From Prescottella sp. R16 (lineage in GTDB: Bacteria; Actinomycetota; Actinomycetes; Mycobacteriales; Mycobacteriaceae), in NCBI RefSeq assembly GCF_030656875.1, contig NZ_CP130943.1, positions 4,154,001-4,218,000 of the forward strand: a DNA stretch of 64,000 bases, in the 5' to 3' direction. Positions 43,958 through 52,996 of this stretch are shown one piece after another (positions within the stretch are counted from its first letter, which is position 1; every line of letters starts with the position of its first letter). Position numbers and translations under genes: made by a program. The notes under the pieces are model-generated. The model saw only the letters and a program-made list of their open reading frames with translations. It was not told where the DNA came from and made no database searches.

Positions 43958-46333
43958 TCAAAGATGAAGGGGGCGTTCGCCGATCACGTTGTCGACGGTC
44001 AACTGCGCCAGACGCTCCGGATCAACCCCGGCGAGGCGGGCCAGCACCTGGGCGTTGTGCTGGCCGAGAGTCGGCGCCGGTGTCGTGAACGCCGGCGCGG
44101 CGTTCGATGCGAACACCACGGGCAGACCCGGGATCTCGAACGCCCCGAGCACCGGATGGTCGAGTTTCTCGGCGAATCCGCGTGCCCGCACCTGCGGGTT
44201 GTCGAGGATCCGGCTCGGGTCCACGACGCGGGCGGCCGGAACTCCCTGTACGAGGAGAGCACGCTCGAGTTCGTCGACCTCGCGGACCGCACAGAACTCG
44301 GTGACCAGTTCGTCGAGCCGGTCGTGACAGTGGCGACGGCCGCTCGCCGTCGCGAAGGTTTCGTCGAGGACGACGTCCGGAAGTCCGAGGATCGCGGCGA
44401 GGGCGGTCCACTGGTCGTCGTCGGTGACGGCGATAGCCAGCCAGTCGTCGTCGCCCGCACAGCGGTAGACGCCCTGCGGAGCAGCGGCCGGACCGCGGTT
44501 GCCGTCCCGGGTCGGTGCGTTGCCGTAGGCGCTGTACTCGACGGCCATCTCGGCGGCGACGTTCAATGCGCTCTCGACCATCGGCACCTCGACGAAGCAG
44601 CCGCGTCCACGAGCTCGGGCGAACTCGAGCGCCGACAACGTCGCGACCACTGCATGCAGTCCGGCGACGGGATCGCACGGGCCCTTGAGCACCATCGGGC
44701 TGCCGTCGCGGTATCCCGTCGTCCACGACAGCCCCGTGGCCTGTTCCATCGTCTGTGCGAATCCGGTACGGTCCCGCCACGGACCGGATAGCCCGAACGC
44801 GGGCATCCGGACGAACACCGCCGCGGGGTTCACCTCGTGGATGCGTTCCCATGTGAGACCGAAGTTGTCGAGGACGCGGGGCGAGAAGTTCTCGATGACG
44901 ACGTCGGCGTGCCGGATCATCTCGAGCAGAACGTCGACCCCTTCGGGTCGGCTCAGGTCCAGGGTCACACCGAGTTTACCGGCGTTCGCGCCCTGGTAGA
45001 CGCCGCCGGCCTCCCACCAGGAGGGCTCCGCCGGGGTGCGGGTGGACGTGAAGCGCATCCCGTCCGGGCGCTGCACGGACTCGACCTTGATCACTTCGGC
45101 GCCGAGCCCGGCGAGCAGTTGTGTGGCCGCGGGTCCCGCCCAGAATGCGGTGAGATCGAGGACCCGCACACCGGCCAGCAGCGCGGCGTCCGTCTCGTCG
45201 AGCGGACGCGACGGCTGCACGCGGGGTTCCCACGGCCGGGCGTCGTCGTGCTCACCGAGCGTCGGGGCGGGGCGGACCGCATCGGGCGATACACCCTCGA
45301 CGAGGTACGGCCGTCGCGGCTGGACGAAGCCGGCCGGATTGTCGACGAACACGCCACGCTCCACGAAATGCGCGTTCTGCGTGACGGTCTCGGGTGTCCC
45401 GAGGGGCGACACCGGGATCCGCATGGCGCCGGCGATCTCGTCGATCGCCTCCACCGGCATCGTCATGGTCCACGACTCGATCATCGACTGGAACTCGGCG
45501 TAGCGTTCCTGGCGCCGACGCACGTCGACGATCGAATCGTCGGCCAGCAGTTCCGCCCGATCGATCATGATCAGGAAGTCCTGGAACATCTGCGCCGTGA
45601 TCGTGCAGAAGCCGACGTAGCCGTCGAGGCACCGCTCGACCGACGGGATCTCGACGGTGCGGGGCGTGCGGCGGCCCGGAGCGCCCGTCAGAACGGCAGA
45701 CACCGGGTGATAGAGAGCCATTGCGACGCCCATGGATTCGAGCATCGACAGGTCCGCCCACTCACCACCGCGGCCCCGACCGGCCGCACCGAGGCGCAGG
45801 CCCAGGGCGGTCGCGGCGGCAAAGGAGCCTGCGATCCACTCGCCGAGACGACCACCAGCCTGCAGTGGCTCGCGACCCTCGGGACCCCGGATCGCCAGCG
45901 AACCGGCGAGGGCCTGCAACGTGAACTCGGTGGCCGGCCGGTCGGCCCACGGACCACTCCGGCCGAACGGCGTGATCGACAGGATGTCGAGGCCGGGATA
46001 CTGCGACCGGATCGACTCGATCTGCGCGACCGACAGTTCCCCGGACTCGACCACCAGATCGGCGCCGGCCACGAAGTCGAGGACGTGCGAGTCGGCGGGC
46101 CCACCGCGGAGCGACCGCTTACCGGCCGCGAGGTACCGGAACAGCGCACCGTCGTCCGGACCGGCGTTCCCGTCGAGGCGCCACCGCCGCAGCGGATCCC
46201 CGTCCGGACCGGCCTCGACCTTGACGATGTCGGCGCCCGCGTCCACCAGCATCTTGGTGCAGTACCCGCCGGCGATCCCCGTGGAGAAGTCGACCACACG
46301 GAAGTCCTGAAGCAACGAATGCGACTGTTGCAC
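43958..46333 (-). CDS. Fused double family III CoA-transferase (CaiB/BaiF)
   Basis: A 791-residue protein with two CaiB/BaiF units in tandem. The first starts at LQDFRVVDFSTGIAGGYCTKMLVDAGADIVKVE, the second near residue 380 at GVRVLDLTAFWAGPAATQLLAGLGAEVIKVE; each has the conserved core and the second ends in the PTLGQHN block. Family III enzymes move CoA between carboxylic acids. GTG with AAGGA upstream. Such fusions may work as an intramolecular dimer, since the single-unit enzymes are interlocked dimers. It is the third gene of the operon from 48,185, so the substrate can be activated either by it or by the CoA ligase just before it. Confidence 0.9.
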   Translation of the reverse strand: MQQSHSLLQDFRVVDFSTGIAGGYCTKMLVDAGADIVKVEAGPDGDPLRRWRLDGNAGPDDGALFRYLAAGKRSLRGGPADSHVLDFVAGADLVVESGELSVAQIESIRSQYPGLDILSITPFGRSGPWADRPATEFTLQALAGSLAIRGPEGREPLQAGGRLGEWIAGSFAAATALGLRLGAAGRGRGGEWADLSMLESMGVAMALYHPVSAVLTGAPGRRTPRTVEIPSVERCLDGYVGFCTITAQMFQDFLIMIDRAELLADDSIVDVRRRQERYAEFQSMIESWTMTMPVEAIDEIAGAMRIPVSPLGTPETVTQNAHFVERGVFVDNPAGFVQPRRPYLVEGVSPDAVRPAPTLGEHDDARPWEPRVQPSRPLDETDAALLAGVRVLDLTAFWAGPAATQLLAGLGAEVIKVESVQRPDGMRFTSTRTPAEPSWWEAGGVYQGANAGKLGVTLDLSRPEGVDVLLEMIRHADVVIENFSPRVLDNFGLTWERIHEVNPAAVFVRMPAFGLSGPWRDRTGFAQTMEQATGLSWTTGYRDGSPMVLKGPCDPVAGLHAVVATLSALEFARARGRGCFVEVPMVESALNVAAEMAVEYSAYGNAPTRDGNRGPAAAPQGVYRCAGDDDWLAIAVTDDDQWTALAAILGLPDVVLDETFATASGRRHCHDRLDELVTEFCAVREVDELERALLVQGVPAARVVDPSRILDNPQVRARGFAEKLDHPVLGAFEIPGLPVVFASNAAPAFTTPAPTLGQHNAQVLARLAGVDPERLAQLTVDNVIGERPLHL

Positions 46334-46359
46334 AGTGTTTCCTTTCGCTCGTCGAACGG

Positions 46360-47880
46360 TCAGCCGGTGACTGCGGTGAACTGCTCGCGCAGCACGCGCC
46401 GCAGCACCTTGCCCATGTCGTTGCGGGGCAGGTCGGCACGGAACTCGACGAAAGCGGGTACCCGGGACGAACGCAGCCGGGCGCCGACCCACTCTCGGAT
46501 GACAGTGTCGGTGACCACACCGTCCGGGCTGTCCCCGCTCGGCACGATCGCCGCCACGACGACCTCGCCCCACCGGTCGTCGGGAACGCCGTAGACCACG
46601 ACGTCGTCGACGTGCGGATGTTCCCCGATGACGTCCTCGATCTCGCCTGGGGACAGGTTCTCCCCGCCGCGGACGATCACGTCGTCGAGGCGGCCTTCGA
46701 CGTAGACGTAGCCGCCATCGTCGATCCATCCTCCGTCCTTCGTGCGGAACCAGCCGTCGGCGTCGAGCAGCGAGGCGCCGGAGTACTCCCCCGAGACCTG
46801 GGCGCCGCGCACCCACAGTTCGCCGCGGGCGCCGGCCGGAACGGGGCGCCCGTCGTCGTCGCAGACCACGATCTCGACGTCAGGAACCGGTTGACCGACC
46901 GACCCTAGCCGGCGCTTGATCACGGGATCGGTCGACACCAGCGCCTCCCGATGATCCCGCGGCCCGAGAACTGCGATGGACGAGGAGGTTTCGGTGAGAC
47001 CGTAGCCGTTGACGAAGTCGACGCCGGGCAGCAGTTCGAGTGCCCGTTCGACGACGGGCAGCGGCATGCGGCCGCCACCGTAGGACAGGTGTCGCAGCGA
47101 GGGCAGGCCCTGCCCGTCCTCGGTGAGGACGTCGACGATGCGCGCGAGCATCGTCGGGACGACCATGGCGTGGGTGATGTCCTGCTCGCGCACGAGCCGG
47201 ACCCACTCGCGTTCGTCGAAGTTGGGCATCTGGACGATGCGGCGGCCGCTGTAGAGGCCGGTGAGCAGTCCCGCCACGCCCGCGATGTGGTAGGGCGGGA
47301 CACTCACCAGCGCGGCCTCGTCGGGGCCCGCACTGAACAGTTCGGTACCGCCCAGAACGTACGAGACGAGGTGTCGGTGCCGCAGGATCGCGACCTTCGG
47401 GGTGCCGGTCGTTCCGCTGGTGTGCAGTAGGACCGCGGGCGCCTCGGGGTCCTGTTCGGCCGGTGCGACGTCGACGGCCCCGCCGTGGTCACCGCCACCG
47501 AGACTCGCGATCAATGCGTCGGGGGCGACGATCGAGACACCCGCGACGTCCGCGCCGACCCGTGCAACGTTGCCGTCCGCGACGAGTATCGCCGGCGCAC
47601 GTCCTTCGATGAGGCGGCGCATCGGCTCGTCGGCCAAGCGGTAGCTGATCGGGGCGAACGGAATTCCGCTCCAGGCCGAGCCGAACAGCGCGATCGGGAA
47701 GGCGGCGGACGCCGTCGACCCGTAGAGCACGGCCTGTTCGGTGCTGTCGGCGCGATCGGCGGCGAACGCGCCGGCCAACTCGAGTAGTCGCGCGTAGCTG
47801 AGGCCGTCGCGCTTGTCGCCGACGGCGATACGATCGCCGTCCGCGCCCGCGGCGATCTCGAGAAGCGTGAGGATGTTCAT
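46360..47880 (-). CDS. Acyl-CoA synthetase (AMP-forming)
   Basis: A 506-residue AMP-forming ligase. The P-loop-like motif LLHTSGTTGTPK is at residues 151-162, NGYGLTETSS marks the adenine pocket, the hinge region is GRLDDVIVRGGENLSPGEIE, and Lys491 (NDMGK) is the catalytic lysine. It would convert a carboxylic acid to its CoA ester. Second gene of the operon led by the regulon operator at 48,282, followed by the double CoA-transferase. The usual PTGK of fatty-acid ligases reads NDMGK here, which fits a non-standard acid. Confidence 0.9.
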   Translation of the reverse strand: MNILTLLEIAAGADGDRIAVGDKRDGLSYARLLELAGAFAADRADSTEQAVLYGSTASAAFPIALFGSAWSGIPFAPISYRLADEPMRRLIEGRAPAILVADGNVARVGADVAGVSIVAPDALIASLGGGDHGGAVDVAPAEQDPEAPAVLLHTSGTTGTPKVAILRHRHLVSYVLGGTELFSAGPDEAALVSVPPYHIAGVAGLLTGLYSGRRIVQMPNFDEREWVRLVREQDITHAMVVPTMLARIVDVLTEDGQGLPSLRHLSYGGGRMPLPVVERALELLPGVDFVNGYGLTETSSSIAVLGPRDHREALVSTDPVIKRRLGSVGQPVPDVEIVVCDDDGRPVPAGARGELWVRGAQVSGEYSGASLLDADGWFRTKDGGWIDDGGYVYVEGRLDDVIVRGGENLSPGEIEDVIGEHPHVDDVVVYGVPDDRWGEVVVAAIVPSGDSPDGVVTDTVIREWVGARLRSSRVPAFVEFRADLPRNDMGKVLRRVLREQFTAVTG

Positions 47881-47888
47881 CGGGTGCC

Positions 47889-48185
47889 TCAGTCCGATGC
47901 GGGCATCGCCTTGGGCGCCTTGACGCCCAGCGGCTCGTCCCCGACGGTGAGGGTGCCCGATCCCGGCTTGGTGCAGAGCAACTCGACGGAGCCGTCCGTG
48001 TTGCAGTAACGCTTGCCGAGCTGAATCTCACCACTCGTGGCCCCCTCGGGGGTGCCCGCCGACTCCGGCGTGACCATGGCGACGCCGTCGCAGCGGATGT
48101 CGACGTCCTGCGCCGGGATCCGGATGACGATCAGTTCGGCCGCGGAAGTTGCACTCCGCAATCTGGCTCCTACACGCAACTGCAT
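47889..48185 (-). CDS. 98-residue protein of unknown function heading the catabolic operon
   Basis: A small protein starting MQLRVGARLRSATSAAELIVIRIP, with GAGGAG 9 bases before the ATG. The middle (QDVDIRCDGVAMVTP) and a second Cys pair region (KRYCNTDGSVELLCTKPG) look like a small beta-rich domain with four Cys that might bind metal. It ends 8 bases before the CoA ligase gene. No family is named here with confidence. As the first gene behind the operator it is expressed with the whole pathway and may be a binding or scaffold protein. Confidence 0.75.
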   Translation of the reverse strand: MQLRVGARLRSATSAAELIVIRIPAQDVDIRCDGVAMVTPESAGTPEGATSGEIQLGKRYCNTDGSVELLCTKPGSGTLTVGDEPLGVKAPKAMPASD

Positions 48186-48281
48186 GGGAAAACTCCTCGA
48201 GATCTTTCGCGGCTCGTAGCCGCGGGCACGTGGGAACGACGTCGGCGCCGGGACACTACCCATCCGGCGTCGGACATCCGA

Positions 48282-48297
48282 GCAAACGCTTGTTGCA
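48282..48297. promoter_or_regulatory. Regulon operator copy 2
   Basis: GCAAACGCTTGTTGCA, identical to the site at 52179, lies 97 bases upstream of the 98-residue protein gene that heads the leftward six-gene operon. A TAGTGT box on the minus strand (48253-48258) is a possible -10 element downstream of it. Confidence 0.75.
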
Positions 48298-48362
48298 AAC
48301 AACTATTACAGCCGTGTGTGATCCACGTCAAACCTCGATACCGGCGGTGTCGGCATAGCCCC

Positions 48363-49775
48363 TCACGACAGGTCGAGAACCCGACCGCCCACGAGAACCG
48401 TTCCCACAGCGGAAGAATCAGGTGAACTCAGCATCTCCCGCAGGGCCACGTCGAGAACGACGAGGTCTGCCGGCGCCCCGGGACGTACGCGACGGGACGG
48501 TCCGCCCGGGCTGTCCGCAGACGCCAGATATCCCCGGAGCGCCCGGGAGGCGTCGAGCCGCTCGGCCGCTCCGAACACGACCCCGGATTCGGTCCGGCGC
48601 CGGGCCGCGGCCGCGATCACCGCCCATGGATCGAGCGGCCCGTAGGGGGCATCGCTCGACAGTGCGACGGGCACGCCCGCGTCGAGCAGGGTCCGGCACC
48701 GGTACAGGTCGCCGTGGTCGCGTTCGTCGACCCGGGCCCGGTAGTCGTCCCCGCGATCGGCGACGAACCCCGGTTGGGTGACGACGATCAGCCCGTGCCG
48801 GCGCAGCGCGTCGACCGCCTCGACCGGCACGATCGACGCGTGCTCTATGCGATCACCCGGCAGGCAGCCGACCTGGTCGAGGACGGCGAGCAGGACCAGC
48901 AGCGACTCGCGCGTGACACTGTGCACCGCGACGGCGCGCCCGTCCGCCCGCGCCCGGAGGACGGTATCGGCCAGACGATCGAGGTCGGGCGGGTCGGAGT
49001 CTGCGAGCACGATCTTGTACGGCCCCACCGTCACCCGGCCGTCGCACGCCGGCAGGCGCGCCGATCCGGGGGCGATACCCAGCAAGTGCAGACGTTGCGG
49101 AAGGTCACCGCACCGGACGGCGTCGACCAGCGCCGCGCAGGACCCGGTGGTCAGGTCGGGCGTGGCGTCGGTGACCGCCGTGATGCCCAGCCGCGCGAGG
49201 TCACGGCCGATGCCTGCCAGTGCGGGTGGCCGTCCGGTCGGCAGCCGGTCGCGGAGGACGTCGTCGGCACGCCATACCCGGCCGGTGGGGCGATCCGACG
49301 AGTCCCGTTCGATGCCGGGATGTCGGACGGCGGCCAGGCCGGCAGCCTCGACCGCGGCCGTGTTGAGCATCCACAGCGCGCCGCTGCGGTGCTGGACGCG
49401 GACCGGGCGCGGCGTGTGCAGCGCATCCAGTGCCGACGCGTCGAGTAGGCCCGCAACCGTTTCGACGTAGCCGACGCCCCGCACCCATCCCCCGGCGCCC
49501 GCGTCGGCGCCGGCCAGCGCGCGGGCCAACTCCGCGGGGTCGCGCACCGCGGGCGGACCACACCGGACCGAAGCGCGCGCCGCCGCCATCGCGTGCAGGT
49601 GCAGGTGGTGATCGACCAGTCCGGGCAGCACCGCGCCGCCGCGCGCGTCGAGCAGCTCGCCCCGGTCCGCGGCCAGCCCCGGCCCAACCTCGACGATCCG
49701 GCCCGCGACGACTCGCACGTCCAGGCCCGGCCGCCCCTCCACCTCTGCGTTGCGGACGACGAGTTCGGTTCTCAC
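48363..49775 (-). CDS. Amidohydrolase family 3 (YtcJ-like) protein
   Basis: A 470-residue amidohydrolase. The metal motif DHHLHLHAM (near residues 55-63) has the family-3 HLH pattern; HSVTRESL, RIEHASIV and SSDAPYGPLDPW give the further His and Asp ligands; the C-terminus has GAPADLVVLD. It is shorter than the 563-residue relative at 29,375. Its GTG overlaps the end of the CoA-transferase gene, so the two are coupled. It probably hydrolyses a C-N or C-O bond of an intermediate; substrate unknown. Confidence 0.86.
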   Translation of the reverse strand: MRTELVVRNAEVEGRPGLDVRVVAGRIVEVGPGLAADRGELLDARGGAVLPGLVDHHLHLHAMAAARASVRCGPPAVRDPAELARALAGADAGAGGWVRGVGYVETVAGLLDASALDALHTPRPVRVQHRSGALWMLNTAAVEAAGLAAVRHPGIERDSSDRPTGRVWRADDVLRDRLPTGRPPALAGIGRDLARLGITAVTDATPDLTTGSCAALVDAVRCGDLPQRLHLLGIAPGSARLPACDGRVTVGPYKIVLADSDPPDLDRLADTVLRARADGRAVAVHSVTRESLLVLLAVLDQVGCLPGDRIEHASIVPVEAVDALRRHGLIVVTQPGFVADRGDDYRARVDERDHGDLYRCRTLLDAGVPVALSSDAPYGPLDPWAVIAAAARRRTESGVVFGAAERLDASRALRGYLASADSPGGPSRRVRPGAPADLVVLDVALREMLSSPDSSAVGTVLVGGRVLDLS

Positions 49776-51046
49776 ACCGACAGTCCCAGCTCGCGTAGTA
49801 CCCGGGCGGTGTCGTGTCCGGGTGCCGGCGCGCGCACCGGGGCCCCGGGACGCCGCCCCGGCCGGGCGATCTCGATCTCGCCGTCATCGGTGGCGACCAG
49901 CCAGCGGTCGCCGCGCCAGTGGACCCGCGGCGGGTCCGCATCGACCCCGTCCAGCGTCGCGGCGACGACGTCGGCCATCGAGACCTCCCAGAGGTGTCCG
50001 GCGCTCCCGTCCGGGGGCACACTCATGGCCCGCACGGCCGCGGTGAGACCGGTGAGCGGGTCGGCGACGGCGTCGCCGACGAACATCGGCAGCCCGGCCT
50101 CGTCGAGGGCGACGAGACCGCTCGACGCGGCGACGTCGTCCCCGAAGCCGACCACCGCACAGTCACGTCCGCGAGCGGTGATCGAGATCCACGTGGTTCC
50201 CTCGGCGCATGCGGCGGCCGCGTCGAGCCCGAACCGTTCGAGTGCTCGCGGACGCGACGCCTCGACGACCACGTCCGCGGCGGCGACGAGCCGCGCCATC
50301 GCGGTGCGCCCCGCCCGGGTGTCCGGGTCGAGTACCACCGACTCGTGGCCCGCATGGAGCATGCTGTAGAAGCCCCGGTCCCCGAACCTGGCCCCGTCCA
50401 GGCGATTCGGTGTCTCGACCTTGATCACCCGCGCGCCCGCCGCCCCGAGCAGCTGCGCGCACAACGGGCCCGCCCACAACGCACTGAAGTCGACGACCAG
50501 CAGACCCTGTACGTTCCGCGGCCGGCCGGTGGTCGGGTCCGCGCCCTCGCTCACGGCCCGACGGATCGGGGCGGCCGCGATCCCCAACAGCTCCGCACGC
50601 TCCCCCAGGTCCGCCCCGGAGTGCTCCCGCAACCACGCCGCCACCGGGGGCCACGGATCGTCGCCGACGTCGCGGCCGATCATCGCCCCGAGCAGGGCGG
50701 GATCGTCCGGGCGGGCGCACGAGACCGCCGCCCAGCCGTCGGCGGTCGGCAGCAGTCGGCAGTGTCGCCCGACCGACAGGCTCCCGCCCCGGACACCTCC
50801 CGTGTAGGCGGCGCGTTCGGCGAGCACCCGGGCGCCGTCCACCCGGACGGGGTGAGCGGTGCCCGCGGTCGCCGCGGCGATCCAGTCGGACAGCTCCCGC
50901 GCACAGGACGCGGCCCGGCCCGGCGGGACGACCGGCGGCCCGTCGGGCCGACCCGTCAACATCACCACTCCGCTCTCCGCCCAGTCCCGAATGCGTTCCC
51001 GCACAGTACCGGGCGGATAGTTCGAGAACCGTGTTCTACACTCCAC
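49772..51046 (-). CDS. Family III CoA-transferase (CaiB/BaiF)
   Basis: A protein of up to 424 residues of the CaiB/BaiF type. RDWAESGVVMLTGRPDGPP near the N-terminus and GLLVVDFSALWAGPLCAQLLGAAGARVIKVETPNR in the middle are conserved blocks; the core domain begins only around residue 180, so it resembles the second half of a double transferase with a shortened first half. The start is uncertain: GTGs at 51046 and 51004 are possible, and an ATG at 50962 has the best ribosome site but would cut the conserved block. It is coupled to an amidohydrolase gene and divergent from a crotonase gene. Confidence 0.85.
   Translation of the reverse strand: MECRTRFSNYPPGTVRERIRDWAESGVVMLTGRPDGPPVVPPGRAASCARELSDWIAAATAGTAHPVRVDGARVLAERAAYTGGVRGGSLSVGRHCRLLPTADGWAAVSCARPDDPALLGAMIGRDVGDDPWPPVAAWLREHSGADLGERAELLGIAAAPIRRAVSEGADPTTGRPRNVQGLLVVDFSALWAGPLCAQLLGAAGARVIKVETPNRLDGARFGDRGFYSMLHAGHESVVLDPDTRAGRTAMARLVAAADVVVEASRPRALERFGLDAAAACAEGTTWISITARGRDCAVVGFGDDVAASSGLVALDEAGLPMFVGDAVADPLTGLTAAVRAMSVPPDGSAGHLWEVSMADVVAATLDGVDADPPRVHWRGDRWLVATDDGEIEIARPGRRPGAPVRAPAPGHDTARVLRELGLSV
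51025..51042 (+). promoter_or_regulatory. Inverted repeat and -10 box upstream of the crotonase gene
   Basis: AGAAC-CGT-GTTCT (51025-51037) is an inverted repeat overlapping TACACT (51037-51042), a likely -10 box for the rightward crotonase gene. It also lies at the start of the leftward CoA-transferase gene, so one bound protein could affect both. Confidence 0.4.
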
Positions 51047-51087
51047 GCGCTCACACTTGCACAGTCATCTCGACCGACGAGGACCGG

Positions 51088-52155
51088 ATGGATTTCCACA
51101 CACCACACATCTCGGCCCGCCATCTCGCCGACGGCTTCGCCGACCGGCCCTTGCTCGACGACGACGCCGCGATCGACACGCCGGTCGTCGTCGTCGACCT
51201 CGACCTCGACGGGCACGACGATCCGGGGGTGCTCGCGGCCGCGGCCGAGCGGGCCCGTGCCGCAGACCGCTACCTAGTCGGTCTCCGCCGTGGCCCGATC
51301 CCCGCGACGGCCCCGCAGCTCCCCCTGATCCGGGCACTGGACGCCACCTACACCGACGCCCCCGACACCCCCGAGCGGGCCGTCGTCCCGGTTTCCGGCG
51401 CCGAGCACGCGGTGCGGGACTTCGCGGCCCGGGTCGCCGCGAACCCGCAGGCCTCGACGGTGCTGCGGCAGGTCCTGCGCGCCGGACTCGACCTCGACGT
51501 TCCGGCCGCGGTCGATGTGGAGTCGCTCGCCTATTCGACGCTGCTGGGCGGCCCCGAGTTCGCCCGGTGGCTCGGCCGGCGTGGCGCTCGCCCGTTGCCG
51601 CCGCCACCGGCCACCGATCCGGTCCTGGTGTCACGCGCCGGCACCGAACTCCATGTGACACTGAACCGGCCCGAGCGCCGCAACGCGTACGGTACCCGGC
51701 TACGCGACGCCCTCACGGCGGCCTTGAGCATCGCGGTCACCGACGCGTCGGTGATGCGGGTCGTGCTCGACGGTGCGGGCCCGGCCTTCTGCGCCGGCGG
51801 CGATCTCGACGAGTTCGGGACCACCCCCGACATCGCCCTCGCGCACCTGGTCCGCACCCGCGGCGGGGCCGGACTGCTGGTCCACGAGTTGGCCGATCGC
51901 ATCGAGGCCCGAGTTCACGGAGCCTGTGTCGGTGGCGGTATCGAGATCCCAGCCTTCGCAGGTCGGGTCCTCGCGGCCGAAGACGCATGGTTCCGGCTGC
52001 CGGAGGTCGAGATGGGCCTGATCCCGGGAGCGGGCGGCACCGCGAGCGTTCCTCGGCGGATCGGACGCTGGCGCGCGATGCACCTGTTCGTCACCGGAAC
52101 GCGCATCGACGCGCGGACCGCGCTGGATTGGGGGCTGGTGGACGCTCTCTGTTGA
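51088..52155 (+). CDS. Enoyl-CoA hydratase/isomerase family protein with N-terminal extension
   Basis: A 355-residue protein whose last 170 residues are a crotonase core: the oxyanion loops are FCAGGDLDEF and GACVGGGIEI, and the acidic residue in LPEVEMGLIPGAGGT is the likely catalytic base. The first 185 residues look like a decayed second crotonase unit (PVVVVDLDLDG at the start, then ESLAYSTLLGGPEFARWL), ending in a Pro-rich linker (ARPLPPPPATDP). The ATG at 51088 has GAGGA upstream. It would hydrate or isomerise an enoyl-CoA. It lies next to a regulon-type operator and the TetR gene. Confidence 0.85.
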   Translation: MDFHTPHISARHLADGFADRPLLDDDAAIDTPVVVVDLDLDGHDDPGVLAAAAERARAADRYLVGLRRGPIPATAPQLPLIRALDATYTDAPDTPERAVVPVSGAEHAVRDFAARVAANPQASTVLRQVLRAGLDLDVPAAVDVESLAYSTLLGGPEFARWLGRRGARPLPPPPATDPVLVSRAGTELHVTLNRPERRNAYGTRLRDALTAALSIAVTDASVMRVVLDGAGPAFCAGGDLDEFGTTPDIALAHLVRTRGGAGLLVHELADRIEARVHGACVGGGIEIPAFAGRVLAAEDAWFRLPEVEMGLIPGAGGTASVPRRIGRWRAMHLFVTGTRIDARTALDWGLVDALC

Positions 52156-52178
52156 TCCCGGAACGCCCGACTCCGCCA

Positions 52179-52194
52179 GCAAACGCTTGTTGCA
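52179..52194. promoter_or_regulatory. Regulon operator copy 3, upstream of the TetR gene
   Basis: GCAAACGCTTGTTGCA, identical to the site at 48282 (17 identical bases when the preceding A is counted), lies 86 bases upstream of the TetR start. This position fits autoregulation by the product of that gene. Confidence 0.75.
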
Positions 52195-52279
52195 GAGCCC
52201 GCATTCTCCTGCCATGATGAACCGAGCTTTGGAACCAGCGGGCGCTGCCACGCTCGCGCGCCGCGGAAGGGCCGAACGC

Positions 52280-52909
52280 ATGCCGTCGAAAATCGAACGG
52301 ACGTCACCGAGCGAACGCCCCGTCGGCGACGCCAAGGCGGCCTTCCTGACGAAGATTCGCAAGGCCGCACTACGTCAATTCGCCGACAGCGGCTACAACG
52401 GCACCTCGATGCGCGACATCGGCTCGCTCGTCGGTGTGCACGCCGGCAGCCTGTACGTCCACATCAAGAGCAAGGAAGACCTGCTCTACCAGATCGTGGG
52501 CGAAATCGTCGAGAACGGCGAGGCGGCACTGTCGAAGGTCGAGGCCTCCGACGTCGGCGCCATCGACAAGCTCCGCATGCTGGCCCGCATCCATCTGCGC
52601 TGGGCCATGGCGAACCCGGACGCCGCGAAGGTGTTCGAGCGGGAATGGATGCGGCTCAACGGCGCCCAGCTCGACGAGGTCCGCCACAAGCGGCAGCAGT
52701 GGGCCGAGGCGGTGGAGCGGATCATCCAGGCCGGCGTCGACGCGGGCACGTTCCGGAAGATGGACGTGGCACTCGCCGCGGTCGCGTTCCGGTCGGTCCT
52801 CAACGCCAACTACACGTGCGAGGGCGATCCCGACGTCGACGGTATCAAGCTGGCCGACGAGTTCGTCGATTTCCTCTTCAACGGCTGGGTCGTCGTCGAC
52901 AACCGCTGA
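52280..52909 (+). CDS. TetR-family regulator, proposed regulator of the catabolic regulon
   Basis: A 209-residue TetR protein with HTH segments GTSMRDIGSLVGVHAGSLYVHIKSKEDLLYQIV (about residues 43-75) and a helical C-terminal domain of the kind that binds CoA thioesters in catabolic regulators. The ATG at 52280 has GGAAGGG upstream; an ATG at 52214 would add 22 low-complexity residues. The operator that also occurs at 41370, 48282 and 56523 lies directly upstream, so this is the best candidate for its binding protein. That link is inference. Confidence 0.88.
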   Translation: MPSKIERTSPSERPVGDAKAAFLTKIRKAALRQFADSGYNGTSMRDIGSLVGVHAGSLYVHIKSKEDLLYQIVGEIVENGEAALSKVEASDVGAIDKLRMLARIHLRWAMANPDAAKVFEREWMRLNGAQLDEVRHKRQQWAEAVERIIQAGVDAGTFRKMDVALAAVAFRSVLNANYTCEGDPDVDGIKLADEFVDFLFNGWVVVDNR

Positions 52910-52996
52910 CCCCGCCGGGTAACAGGCAACCGCCCGCTGCCCTCCTTCCCGCGTATCGGGGCCGGCCCCGACGCCTCGAATCCGTAAGGGGCTTCC

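Noticed and set aside
46334-46816. Upstream extension of the double CoA-transferase frame
   Set aside because: It is out-of-frame overlap with the CoA ligase gene; GTG at 46333 has a proper ribosome site at the conserved start.
51025-51037. KstR box between the CoA-transferase and crotonase genes
   Set aside because: The arms AGAAC and GTTCT are separated by three bases, whereas the KstR consensus has AAC and GTT two bases apart.
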